Source: Caldilineaceae bacterium SB0661_bin_32 (lineage in GTDB: Bacteria; Chloroflexota; Anaerolineae; Caldilineales; Caldilineaceae). From it: a stretch of DNA of 64,000 nt. The notes under the pieces were generated by a model. It did no database searches. It was not told the DNA's origin and saw only the letters and a program-made list of their open reading frames with translations. The DNA lies in assembly GCA_009841235.1 (NCBI GenBank), contig VXMH01000023.1, forward strand, positions 31,086 to 95,085, in the 5' to 3' direction. The position numbers and the translations under genes are program-made. This document shows positions 17,392 to 25,966 of this stretch, piece by piece. How positions within the stretch are numbered: the first letter of the stretch is position 1; each line of letters starts with the position of its first letter.

Positions 17392-19557
17392 TCAGGACGT
17401 TTGCTCCAAGTCTTTATTTTGGCCCAGGTAGAGCCACACGATTCTGATCTCCTCGTAGGAGTATTCGTCTCCCAGGACCTCTTTTGCAGGGGAAAGAAGT
17501 TCCCCGCCTGTTTTGACCAATGCATCCTTGATCTTTTCGAACCGTTCCTGGGGAGGCAGCAGTGGGCCGAGGTCCAACTTTTCGCCGGCCCGGACCAGTC
17601 GGTCCAAGTGACCGGCGATCGTACTCGTCGCGAGGCCGCGCTCTCGCGCAATCTCCTCGATGGACAAGCCTTGTTGTAGCAGTTGCTTGGTCTGGTCGTA
17701 GGTAGAGCCAGCTTGCACCTCTCGGATTTTCTTCTTTGTTTGCCGGACAGGAACGTCCCGTTCCTCCAGCTTGTGGATGCGAGCATGAGAGACAATGGCG
17801 GACAAAAAAGCATCGCCCAATTGTTCCAGTTTCATAGAGCCAACACCGGATATTCGGGATAGGCTTTCGAGGCTTTTGGGCACGTAGTACGCCATCTGCT
17901 GCAGCGTGATATCGCCGAAAATCATGTAAGGCGGGACGTTTCTTTCTTCAGCCAATTGGCTTCTCAGGTCGCGCAGCGCGTCGAAAAGCGCCTGGTCATA
18001 GTCCAACACCGCGCGGCTGGCGCTTGACGCCTTTTCTTCCTCGCGTTTGAGCCTGGTCAGGACCAAAGATTCCCGGCTCGTGAGGAATCTCATTCCCGCC
18101 CTGGATACACCGAATGTAGGGAACTCCTGACTGCTCTTGTACAGAAGTCCTTCGGCGACAAGGAGGCCGGCAATCTCCTTGAGTTCGTTGACGGAGTACT
18201 CTTTTGCAATGCCGTACACGCTAAGTTTCTTGTGGTCCCATTGCCTGATCGTTTTTGTGTTCGCGCCGCGCAGCACGCTGATGACATGGTTGATTCCGAA
18301 ACGCCCTTCGGTACGGTACACCGCCGAAAGAATCTTCTGGGCGATGATGGTGGCGTCAAACTCTTCTCTGGGCACCAGACAGAAGTCGCAGCCGCCGCAG
18401 TTTTCGTTGTCCCATGCCTCACCGAAGTAGTGGAGGATGTATTTGCGCCGGCAGGACTGGAGCTGACAGAATTCGACCACTTGCCCAAGCTTCTGGCGGG
18501 CGTTGCGGCGCTCGGCCTCGTCTTCGACTTGTTCGATGAAAAACTCCTGCTTTGCCGCATCGCCATAGTTGTACAGTAGAACGCAGTCGCTGGGCAGACC
18601 GTCGCGTCCGGCGCGGCCGGTCTCCTGGTAGTAACCTTCGAGAGACTTGGGCAGGTCGTAGTGGACCAGCAGGCGGATATTGGGCTTGTCGATGCCCATG
18701 CCGAAAGCGATGGTGGCTACGATGATTGAAACGCGGTCACGGATGAAGTTTTCCTGGGTTTGCCGGCGCACTTCGTTTTCGAGACCGGCATGGTAGGGCT
18801 GGGCGTCAAATCCGTTTTCTCGAAGGCGCGCAGCCAGTCCTTCCGTGTCCTTGCGGGAGGTACAGTAGATGAGTGATGACTCGCCCTTATGCTTCTGAAG
18901 GCGTTCGACGAGGACCTCAAAGCTGTCCCTGTTTTTGGGTAGGACGCTGTAGTTGAGGTTGGCGCGGTTGAAGCTGGCGACGAACTGACGCGGTTGGCTC
19001 AGGTGAAGCTGGTCAAGGATGTCGCGTCGTACGCGCTCGGTGGCGGTGGCCGTCAGCGCCAGGAAGGGTACGCCCGGCAAAGTATTGCGTAGTTCGCCGA
19101 GGCGGCGGTAGTCGGGACGAAAGTCGTGGCCCCACACGGAGATGCAGTGGGCCTCGTCTACGGCCACCAGGCTTACCTTGAGCCTGGAAAGAAAGTTCTG
19201 GAAAGCCGGTAATGCAAGCCGTTCCGGGGCGACATACAGGATTTTGAGGACCCCATGCAGCGCCTGCTCCTGGACGCGCAGAAGCTCGGAAAATGGGAGC
19301 GAGCTATTGATAAACCCGGCGGGGATGCCGTTGGATTTGAGGGCATCAACCTGGTCCTTCATCAGTGCAATCAGAGGGGAGACTACCAGGGTCAGGCCGT
19401 CGAGGCGCAGGGCGGGCAGCTGGTAACAGAGGGATTTGCCACCTCCTGTCGGCATGAGGACCAGCGAATTCTCTCCGTTCAGTACGCTGGCGATGATCTC
19501 TTCCTGCAGCGGCAGGAACTCGTCATAGCCGAAGTATTGCTTTAGCAGATCCAACAT
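17392..19557 (-). CDS. recQ: RecQ family ATP-dependent DNA helicase
   Basis: 721-aa 3'-5' DNA helicase acting in recombination repair and fork rescue. Domains in order: DEAD-type motor with TGGGKS (37-42) and DEAH (134-137); second RecA domain with QETGRAGRDG (311-320); zinc-binding cysteines 369, 387, 390 and 393; the winged-helix RQC region; an HRDC domain (about 525-605); and a C-terminal helix-turn-helix domain (about 623-670, containing GLSIEEIARERGLATSTIAG) of the type found in longer bacterial RecQ proteins. All helicase motifs are intact. A short AT-rich hairpin follows the stop on the minus strand. Confidence 0.97.
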   Translation of the reverse strand: MLDLLKQYFGYDEFLPLQEEIIASVLNGENSLVLMPTGGGKSLCYQLPALRLDGLTLVVSPLIALMKDQVDALKSNGIPAGFINSSLPFSELLRVQEQALHGVLKILYVAPERLALPAFQNFLSRLKVSLVAVDEAHCISVWGHDFRPDYRRLGELRNTLPGVPFLALTATATERVRRDILDQLHLSQPRQFVASFNRANLNYSVLPKNRDSFEVLVERLQKHKGESSLIYCTSRKDTEGLAARLRENGFDAQPYHAGLENEVRRQTQENFIRDRVSIIVATIAFGMGIDKPNIRLLVHYDLPKSLEGYYQETGRAGRDGLPSDCVLLYNYGDAAKQEFFIEQVEDEAERRNARQKLGQVVEFCQLQSCRRKYILHYFGEAWDNENCGGCDFCLVPREEFDATIIAQKILSAVYRTEGRFGINHVISVLRGANTKTIRQWDHKKLSVYGIAKEYSVNELKEIAGLLVAEGLLYKSSQEFPTFGVSRAGMRFLTSRESLVLTRLKREEEKASSASRAVLDYDQALFDALRDLRSQLAEERNVPPYMIFGDITLQQMAYYVPKSLESLSRISGVGSMKLEQLGDAFLSAIVSHARIHKLEERDVPVRQTKKKIREVQAGSTYDQTKQLLQQGLSIEEIARERGLATSTIAGHLDRLVRAGEKLDLGPLLPPQERFEKIKDALVKTGGELLSPAKEVLGDEYSYEEIRIVWLYLGQNKDLEQTS

Positions 19558-19705
19558 GGGAGAATTTTCTTTCTTGTGACAGGTGCGGACGAAGGGGGCC
19601 CGCAGTGTTGGCGGCTCGATTTCGATGGTACAGGACGACGGCCAAGCGACACGGCACGCCTACTATTGAATGCGAATCTTTTGACTGGGCCAGGGGCCCC
19701 TTCGC

Positions 19706-20731
19706 CTATTGCCACGGCTTGAGCAGCACTTTGGCGCACTGGGCGCTGGCCTGCAACTCCCAGGCGTCGGCGACGCGGTCCAGGGGGAAGCGATGGGTGA
19801 TGAGCTTGTCGAGTTTTTCTGGATTGGCGGCGATGACGCGCAAGATCTGCGGTGTATCGGCCATGTTGTAATGCCACGAGCCGTGCAGGCTGAGACCTTT
19901 GCGCAGCATGTCGGTGCTGACGTGGATGGGCGTCGCGTCGGCGCCGCTTTCGCCGACGAAACTGACCGTGCCTTTGCGGCGGGTGGCGTCGATGCAGAAG
20001 CGGTGGGCGGCGACAACGCCGGAGCAGTCTATGCTGTGGTCGACGCCGCGTCCGTCGCGGGTGAGAGCCAGAACCCTCTCCAGGGCGTCGGGTTCGGTCG
20101 GGTCGATGACCTCGGTTGCGCCCAATTCCAGGGCTTTGGCGGCGCGGTAGCTATTGGTGTCGACGCCGATGACAGTTGCTCCGCGATGGGTGCCGTTGAT
20201 GATGCCGCCGAGGCCCACGGGACCCAGGCCGGTGATCATCAGCGTGTCGTCGGGACCGAGTTTGGCTCGCTGCACGGCGCCGAAGGTGGGGCCCAGGCCG
20301 CAACAGGCCATTGACGCGTGATCGTAAGAGATGCCGTCGGGAATCGGGACCAGCATCCAGTCCTGTTTGAGCATGTACTGGGCCATGGTTGCGCGGCCTT
20401 CGCCGTCGTCCGGCTGAGGGGGAGGGGCTTCCGAGTCCAGGCAGTGAATGTACTCGCCTTCGAGACAGAGTTCGCACTGGCCGCAAGGGGTCTGCGGCAT
20501 AACGACGACCCGATCCCCCACTTTGACACGGCAGGGCTGTGCCACTTCGACGACTTCGCCTGCTGCCTCGTGGCCCAGATAGGGGGCCTCCCTGCCGGTG
20601 ACGTATACCTTGAACTCGGTACACATGGGGGCTGTATGGATTTTGACGACGACCCAGTTTTCGCCGGCTGTCGGGTTCGGCGCATCAACAACGCCGCCCT
20701 GCTTTGGTCCGAATACAGCTGCTGTCTTCAT
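19706..20731 (-). CDS. zinc-dependent medium-chain alcohol dehydrogenase
   Basis: 341-aa MDR-family dehydrogenase. The GHEAAGEV motif near residue 54 carries the catalytic His and Glu, the structural zinc cysteines are in CGQCELCLEGEYIHC (about 84-98), and the NAD(P)-binding loop is GLGPVGLGG near 175. It likely oxidises a sugar alcohol, polyol or related secondary alcohol. It lies 90 bp downstream of an enolase-superfamily dehydratase on the same strand, consistent with a sugar-acid or polyol catabolic pair. The ATG at 20731 has a GAGGGG-type ribosome-binding site. Confidence 0.9.
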   Translation of the reverse strand: MKTAAVFGPKQGGVVDAPNPTAGENWVVVKIHTAPMCTEFKVYVTGREAPYLGHEAAGEVVEVAQPCRVKVGDRVVVMPQTPCGQCELCLEGEYIHCLDSEAPPPQPDDGEGRATMAQYMLKQDWMLVPIPDGISYDHASMACCGLGPTFGAVQRAKLGPDDTLMITGLGPVGLGGIINGTHRGATVIGVDTNSYRAAKALELGATEVIDPTEPDALERVLALTRDGRGVDHSIDCSGVVAAHRFCIDATRRKGTVSFVGESGADATPIHVSTDMLRKGLSLHGSWHYNMADTPQILRVIAANPEKLDKLITHRFPLDRVADAWELQASAQCAKVLLKPWQ

Positions 20732-20822
20732 TGTACCTATCCCCTCCTCATTGCCTGCAATTCCGGCTGCAAGCTGTTTTTCAAGTCCCTCATTTTCCCC
20801 AAGACAAAAGGCCGCCCGCAGA

Positions 20823-21962
20823 CTACCAGTTGGTGAAGGAACCGTCGAGGCGGCGAACCTGCGGGGTCTCGCGCCATTGTGATGGCTGTCGGGCGGCGGC
20901 CTCTCGGTCGAACTCGATGCCGAGCCCCGGCAGTTCGGTCGGCATCAGATAGCCATCTGCCCAGTGGTGCTGCACGGGGACAATGTCTGGCAGGATTTCG
21001 GCAGGTTTGCGGGGCTGCTCCTGCACCCCAAAGTTGGGCGTCGCCATGTTCATCTGCAAGCAGGCCGCGGACGAAACCGGGCCCAGGGGGTTGTGTACGA
21101 CCAATTTGATGTAGTGGGTCTCGCACCAGCCGGCGATCTTGCGGGTCTCGGTGAAGCCGCCGGCGATGCACATGTCGACGCGGGCGTAGTCGATCCACTC
21201 TTCCTCGATCAGCTGGCGGAACTCCCACTTCGAGGAGAACTGTTCGCCGGCGGCGATGGGCACATGGGTACGCGGCCGCAAGGTCTTGAATGAGTCGGGA
21301 TTCTCGCAGCGGAGAGGATCTTCGATGAAGAAGGGCGCATACTGCTCGACTTCGCGGCACAGCCAGACCACATCGGGAAGATCGAGACGAGTGTGAACAT
21401 CGAAGCAGATGTCGATCTCATCGCCGACCGCGTCGCGCACGGCCTCGAACTGGCGCAGGGCGGCGCGCACGGCTTGGCGGGGCTCGAGGATGTCGCCGTC
21501 CTGTGGGAGACCCCAGCGGACGAACTTCCAGCCCTGCTCTTTTGTTTCCAGGCAACTCTCGACCAGCGGTTCCACTTCGAGGGCGTGGACGTGATTATGG
21601 GGGTAGCAGACTACCTTGTCACGCACGCGGCCGCCAAGAAGCTCGTAGACGGGCACGCCGAGCGCCTTGCCCTTGATGTCCCACAGAGCGATGTCGATGG
21701 CAGAGATGGCCGAGCTCAGAACGCGCTGGGCAGGGAAGAAGCCGCCGCGGAACAGCCACTGCCAGATGTGTTCTATGCGGAAGGGGTCCTGGCCCACGAG
21801 AATCTCTTTGAAGTGCTCAACAGCGCCGATCACTGCCTTCTCGCGGCTGGTCAATCCGGACTCGCCCACGCCGAAGATTCCTTCGTCGGTGTCAACGACG
21901 ACGAAGAGAAAGTTGCGATGGCCGGCCCAGACTGGATAGGCGGTAACGTCGGTAATCTTCAT
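20823..21962 (-). CDS. mandelate racemase / muconate lactonizing (enolase superfamily) dehydratase, galactonate-dehydratase-like
   Basis: 379-aa enolase-superfamily enzyme that abstracts a proton alpha to a carboxylate with Mg2+ assistance. The N-terminal cap domain (TDEGIFGVGESG, DIALWDIKGKALGVPVYELLGG) is followed by a TIM barrel with metal ligands in DICFDVHTRLD (Asp) and FIEDPLRCEN (Glu), and AAGEQF as the third Glu. A later HNPLGPVSSAA supplies the catalytic His of the DgoD-type subgroup. The assignment as a sugar-acid dehydratase (galactonate-like) is family-level. AAGGAG precedes the ATG at 21962. It is transcribed away from the next dehydrogenase gene. Confidence 0.85.
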   Translation of the reverse strand: MKITDVTAYPVWAGHRNFLFVVVDTDEGIFGVGESGLTSREKAVIGAVEHFKEILVGQDPFRIEHIWQWLFRGGFFPAQRVLSSAISAIDIALWDIKGKALGVPVYELLGGRVRDKVVCYPHNHVHALEVEPLVESCLETKEQGWKFVRWGLPQDGDILEPRQAVRAALRQFEAVRDAVGDEIDICFDVHTRLDLPDVVWLCREVEQYAPFFIEDPLRCENPDSFKTLRPRTHVPIAAGEQFSSKWEFRQLIEEEWIDYARVDMCIAGGFTETRKIAGWCETHYIKLVVHNPLGPVSSAACLQMNMATPNFGVQEQPRKPAEILPDIVPVQHHWADGYLMPTELPGLGIEFDREAAARQPSQWRETPQVRRLDGSFTNW

Positions 21963-22113
21963 CTAGCGCTCCTTGGAGATGGCTTTGAACTGTGTTTTCC
22001 AGCGAAGCCTACACCTGTCAGGCGATCTTCGCAAGCCGTTCGACCTCGCACAGGCCGGTAAGTCGATTTGCGATGATGGTCGTTCCGGTCCGGGTCTCAG
22101 TGGCATGGAGTAA

Positions 22114-22142
22114 TTGCAGATCGGGGCAGGATTCCGTATGAT
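22114..22142 (+). promoter_or_regulatory. sigma70-type promoter for the zinc dehydrogenase
   Basis: -35 TTGCAG (22114-22119), 17-bp spacer, -10 TATGAT (22137-22142). This predicts a start of transcription near 22149 and a leader of about 34 nt carrying the GGAGG ribosome-binding site of the gene at 22183. It lies in the divergent intergenic region shared with the enolase gene. Confidence 0.55.
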
Positions 22143-22182
22143 GTGGCAAGCTGCGAAACAAGGAAAGATGTGGAGGATAGCG

Positions 22183-23232
22183 ATGCAAGCGCTCGTCTGG
22201 ACTGCGCCGGAAACGATGGAGATGCAGGAGCAGCCCGATCCAACGCCGGTCGCGGATGAGGTGGTGATTCGCGTGGCCTACGCGGGGATCTGCGGCTCGG
22301 AGCTGAGTGGATTCCTGGGCCACAACGCCCTGCGAACGCCGCCGCTGGTGATGGGACATGAGTTTGCGGGCGAGATCGTAGAGGTGGGGCGCGACGTAAC
22401 CGGTTTCGATGCCGGCGACGCGGTCACGGTCAACCCGCTCACTTACTGCGGGCAGTGCCGCACCTGCCGAATGGGATTGACACAGCTCTGCCCTGAACGG
22501 GTGCTCGTCGGGGCGCATAGACCTGGGGCGTTCGCCGAATATGTCAGCATTCCGGCCTTTGTGACGCACAAGCTGCCTGAAGGGATGTCCTTGCGCAGCG
22601 GCGCCCTGACGGAGCCGGTTGGGGTCGGAGTGCGCATCGGCAGGCTGGCGGGCGACGTTGCCGGGGCGTCGGCGCTTATTATTGGGGCCGGGCCGATTGG
22701 CTTGCTGGCCTTGCAGGCACTCCAGCTGGCCGGCGCGGACCGCATCTTTATTGCCGATCTCGATCCGGAGCGGCTGGCGATGGGCGGCGAGCTTGGCGGG
22801 ATCACGATTTCGCCGCCGGGTGCAGGTACAGGCGGGGGCGATGGGGGCGCCGACGTCGTTGAGACTGTTAAAGAGGCCACGGGCGGGGAAGGCGCGGCTG
22901 TCAGTGTAGACGCGGTGGGGACAGGTGGAACGCGCAGCCAGTGCGTGGCTGCCACCCGCAATGCCGGAATCCTGATTCTTTCCGGCTTGCATGAGGAGAC
23001 CAGCCCCATGCCGGCGGCGGCGATCATTCGGCAGGAGCTCACGGTTCGCGGCAGTTTTGCCTACGGGGCCGCCGACTTTGCCGACGGGCTGGAGCAGCTT
23101 CACGCTGGCCATTACCGGCTTGATCCCTGGATTGTGGAGGCGCCTCTCGCCACTGGAGGAGACTGGTTCCACCGTCTGATTAAGAGCCCCGGCAATGTCT
23201 CTAAGGTATTATTGGTTCCAGACCGACGTTGA
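22183..23232 (+). CDS. zinc-dependent medium-chain dehydrogenase (sorbitol/threonine dehydrogenase-like)
   Basis: 349-aa MDR enzyme. GHEFAGEI near residue 60 holds the catalytic zinc ligands, CGQCRTCRMGLTQLC (about 90-104) is the structural zinc lobe, and GAGPIGLLALQ near 170 binds NAD(P). I chose the ATG at 22183 over upstream in-frame starts because TGGAGGAT sits directly before it and a promoter maps just upstream. A glycine-rich loop near residue 206 (GAGTGGGDGGAD) is an unusual insertion after the Rossmann beta-alpha unit. It forms an apparent operon with the two small genes that follow. Confidence 0.88.
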   Translation: MQALVWTAPETMEMQEQPDPTPVADEVVIRVAYAGICGSELSGFLGHNALRTPPLVMGHEFAGEIVEVGRDVTGFDAGDAVTVNPLTYCGQCRTCRMGLTQLCPERVLVGAHRPGAFAEYVSIPAFVTHKLPEGMSLRSGALTEPVGVGVRIGRLAGDVAGASALIIGAGPIGLLALQALQLAGADRIFIADLDPERLAMGGELGGITISPPGAGTGGGDGGADVVETVKEATGGEGAAVSVDAVGTGGTRSQCVAATRNAGILILSGLHEETSPMPAAAIIRQELTVRGSFAYGAADFADGLEQLHAGHYRLDPWIVEAPLATGGDWFHRLIKSPGNVSKVLLVPDRR

Positions 23233-23253
23233 ATTCGACGAGGAGCTGTCACG

Positions 23254-23583
23254 ATGGCAGAGCCGAAGACCAAGGTATCCGATGAAAGCGCTGAGATCAT
23301 CGTAAATGACCAGGGCGTCCCAGTAATCGCTGGGGCCGATTTTAAGGTCCGGCAGATCGCGATGGACTATGTCGAGATGGGCGATGATGTGGCTGGGATC
23401 CAGCGGCAGCATCCATTTCTTTCCAGGGCCCAGATACGGCTGGCGATTTCCTACTATCTTGACAACAAAAAGTCTTTCGATGCAGAAATAGAAGATAGCG
23501 CACGGCAATATGAAAGGCTACACCGTGAATCGTCCGGCTCACCGATCCGCCAGAAGCTCCGTGAGCGGCGAGCAAAACGTTGA
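23254..23583 (+). CDS. DUF433 domain protein, putative antitoxin
   Basis: 109-aa small protein. Residues 20-70 match the DUF433 (helix-turn-helix, VapB-like) pattern, including GVPVIAGADFKVRQIAMDY and the HPFLSRAQIRLAISYY segment. The C-terminus is highly charged (RQKLRERRAKR), as often seen in antitoxins that wrap a PIN-like toxin or bind DNA. AGGAG precedes its ATG. The stop overlaps the start of the next gene by 4 bp, typical of a toxin-antitoxin pair with the antitoxin first. Confidence 0.8.
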   Translation: MAEPKTKVSDESAEIIVNDQGVPVIAGADFKVRQIAMDYVEMGDDVAGIQRQHPFLSRAQIRLAISYYLDNKKSFDAEIEDSARQYERLHRESSGSPIRQKLRERRAKR

Positions 23584-23927
23584 GCCTGACTCTATACATG
23601 GATCATCACGTAAAGGGCGCCATAACTGGTGGCCTTCGCATTCGAGGTATTGATGTTCTGACTGCGAGCGAAGACGGTGCGTCGCGACTTGACGACGAAA
23701 TGCTGCTGCGACGCGCAACCGAACTGGGTCGAGTTCTCTTCAGTCAGGATGCGGACCTGCTCAGACTGGCTGCCAGTTTTCAAAGACAGGGGATCGAGTT
23801 TTCTGGCCTCCTCTATGTGCATCAGTTGCGTTTGAATGTCGGCCAGGTAGTAGAGGACCTCGAAGTCGCCGCAAAGACGCTGGACCCTGAAGAGATCGCG
23901 AATCGTATTGAATTCTTGCCGTTGTAG
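23580..23927 (+). CDS. DUF5615 PIN-like protein, putative toxin
   Basis: 115-aa PIN-like protein of the DUF5615 / Mut7-C type. Acidic residues expected to hold the metal are visible in YMDHHVKGAI (Asp8), SRLDDEML (about residues 38-45) and SQDADLL (about 58-64). DUF5615 genes commonly follow DUF433 genes and are thought to act as ribonuclease toxins. The TTG start at 23580 overlaps the previous stop (TTGA), implying coupled translation; an ATG seven codons in is the alternative. The N-terminal MDHHV replaces the more usual DENLP found in many relatives, so activity should not be assumed. Confidence 0.78.
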   Translation: MSLTLYMDHHVKGAITGGLRIRGIDVLTASEDGASRLDDEMLLRRATELGRVLFSQDADLLRLAASFQRQGIEFSGLLYVHQLRLNVGQVVEDLEVAAKTLDPEEIANRIEFLPL

Positions 23928-24011
23928 GTAGTCAGTTGCCACCGGCAAGAGACTTCTCCTCAGTCCAAGCTGCCTCAATTCCACTCTTCACTCTCACCCA
24001 GGAGAATTCCT

Positions 24012-25856
24012 ATGTCGATACCCCGCCCGGAGTACCCGCGGCCGCAGTTTGTGCGCAAGGACTGGCTCTGCCTGAACGGCAGCTGGCAGTTTGAAATCGA
24101 CCAGGGAGACAGCGGCCTGGAAAGAGGGCTGCTGGCGCGTGATCTCGCGGACCAGATTACCGTTCCCTTCTGCCCGGAATCGAAGCTGTCGGGGGTGGAG
24201 AACCACGACTTTCTGGAGGCGGTCTGGTACAGGAGGGAGGTGGCGATCCCCGGCGAATGGGCGGGGCGGCGTGTGCTGCTCCATTTTCAGGCGGTCGACT
24301 ATGACGCGACGGTGTGGGTTAACGGGGAGGAGGTTGGTCGCCACCGGGGAGGCTTCAGCCCATTTACGTGCGATCTGAGCGACGCGGCCCAGCCGGGAGA
24401 GCGCGTTGTCGTCGTGGTGCGGGCGCGTGACAACCATCGCGATTCCCAGCCGCGGGGGAAGCAGGCACAGACGTATGGGCCCAGGGGAGCGATCTATGTG
24501 CGCACGACCGGCATCTGGCAGAGTGTGTGGATGGAACCCGTGCCGGAGATTCAGTTGGGTCGTCCGCGGCTCACGCCGGATGTGGCAAACAGCGCAGTTC
24601 GTCTTGAGCAGCCCCTCGTCTTTCGGCGGGCGGCGGCGGAGCAGTTTGAGGCTGCAAAGCTGGAAGGGCTCCGGTTGCAGGCTCAGCTCCTGGACAGCGA
24701 GGGCGTAGTAGCAGAGGCGGAGTGCTTAGCCGGGCTGGACCTTTGCCCCCAGCTGGAGCTGAGAATTCCGGCTGAGAGGCGCCGGCTGTGGTCGATCGAG
24801 GACCCGCATCTTTATGATGTCGCCCTGCAACTGGTGGATGGGGATGGCGAGGTGGTTGACGAGGCGCGCAGTTACGCCGGCCTGCGCGGGGTGGCAATCG
24901 AAGGGAAGGCGATTACGTTGAACGGCCAGCCTGTCTTCCAGCGGCTGGTACTGGACCAGGGTTACTATCCCGACGGGATCATGACTGCGCCCAGCGACGA
25001 GGCCCTGCGGCGGGACATTGAGCTGAGCAAGGAGGCCGGTTTCAACGGCGCCCGGCTGCACCAGAAGGTCTTCGAGGAGCGATTCCTCTATCATGCGGAC
25101 CGTCTCGGCTATCTGATTTGGGGCGAGTTCGGGGATTGGGGATGCAGAAATTACGGCCCGTTGGAGGAACATCAACAGCCGACGCCTTCGTACATCACCG
25201 AGTGGCTGGAGGTATTGGAGCGGGACTACTCCCATCCCTCGATCGTCGGTTGGTGCCCGCTTAACGAGACCTGGCAGCCGCTGCACGATCGCATTACAAC
25301 GCTGGATGCGGTGACGCGGGGGCTGTATCTGGCTACGAAAGCGATGGACAGGACGCGGCCGGTTCTGGACACGTCGGGCTACTCACATCGAGTGCCGGAG
25401 GCTGACGTGTACGATAGCCATGATTATACGCAAGACCCGGAACCATTTGCCGGGCATCATGCGCACGTGGGCGCAGGGAACCCGTATTACAATGGTCGGG
25501 ATGGGCAGACCTGGTCAGTTCCGTACAGGGGGCAACCGTTTTTCGTGAGCGAGTTTGGCGGCATCTGGTGGAACCCTGGGGTGGCGGAGGGAGAGGATTC
25601 CTGGGGCTACGGGGAGCGGCCGCAATCGATCGAGGCGTTCTACGAGCGCTTCACGCGTTTGTGCGCGATTCTGTTGGACAATCCCGCCCACTTCGGCTAT
25701 TGCTACACCCAATTGACCGATATTCTTCAGGAGCAGAACGGGATCTACGGTTTTGACCGCTCGCGGAAATTCGACATGGCAAGGATTCGGGCGGCGCAGG
25801 AAAGACCGGCGGCAATTGAGTCGGATGACGGCCAACCTGCCGGCCCGCAGCAGTAG
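24012..25856 (+). CDS. glycoside hydrolase family 2 protein (beta-galactosidase/beta-glucuronidase-like)
   Basis: 614-aa retaining glycosidase. An N-terminal jelly-roll sugar-binding domain (LCLNGSWQFEID; VWVNGEEVGRHRGGF) is followed by an immunoglobulin-like domain (about 180-300) and a TIM barrel. The acid/base Glu is in GWCPLNETW (about residue 418) and the nucleophile Glu in FVSEFGG (about residue 515). No signal peptide is present, so it should act in the cytoplasm on imported oligosaccharides. CAGGAGA precedes the ATG. It is shorter than LacZ, lacking the C-terminal Bgal_small domain. Confidence 0.9.
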   Translation: MSIPRPEYPRPQFVRKDWLCLNGSWQFEIDQGDSGLERGLLARDLADQITVPFCPESKLSGVENHDFLEAVWYRREVAIPGEWAGRRVLLHFQAVDYDATVWVNGEEVGRHRGGFSPFTCDLSDAAQPGERVVVVVRARDNHRDSQPRGKQAQTYGPRGAIYVRTTGIWQSVWMEPVPEIQLGRPRLTPDVANSAVRLEQPLVFRRAAAEQFEAAKLEGLRLQAQLLDSEGVVAEAECLAGLDLCPQLELRIPAERRRLWSIEDPHLYDVALQLVDGDGEVVDEARSYAGLRGVAIEGKAITLNGQPVFQRLVLDQGYYPDGIMTAPSDEALRRDIELSKEAGFNGARLHQKVFEERFLYHADRLGYLIWGEFGDWGCRNYGPLEEHQQPTPSYITEWLEVLERDYSHPSIVGWCPLNETWQPLHDRITTLDAVTRGLYLATKAMDRTRPVLDTSGYSHRVPEADVYDSHDYTQDPEPFAGHHAHVGAGNPYYNGRDGQTWSVPYRGQPFFVSEFGGIWWNPGVAEGEDSWGYGERPQSIEAFYERFTRLCAILLDNPAHFGYCYTQLTDILQEQNGIYGFDRSRKFDMARIRAAQERPAAIESDDGQPAGPQQ

Positions 25857-25966
25857 AAGACTGACTTTCAGCCAGTATCGACCTCCCCTACCCTCACATC
25901 ATCTGCCAGACTCGCAATGCGCCTGCCTGTTCGGTGACCGGAAGCAGGCCGGGCTGCGAGTCCGGA

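Noticed and set aside
17372..17392. AAGGAAT/ATTCCTT hairpin as a recQ terminator
   Set aside because: The 7-bp AT-rich stem begins in the stop codon and is followed by only a short U-run; too weak to call.
22018..23172. 384-codon minus-strand frame
   Set aside because: Antisense to the zinc dehydrogenase, which has complete zinc and NAD motifs.
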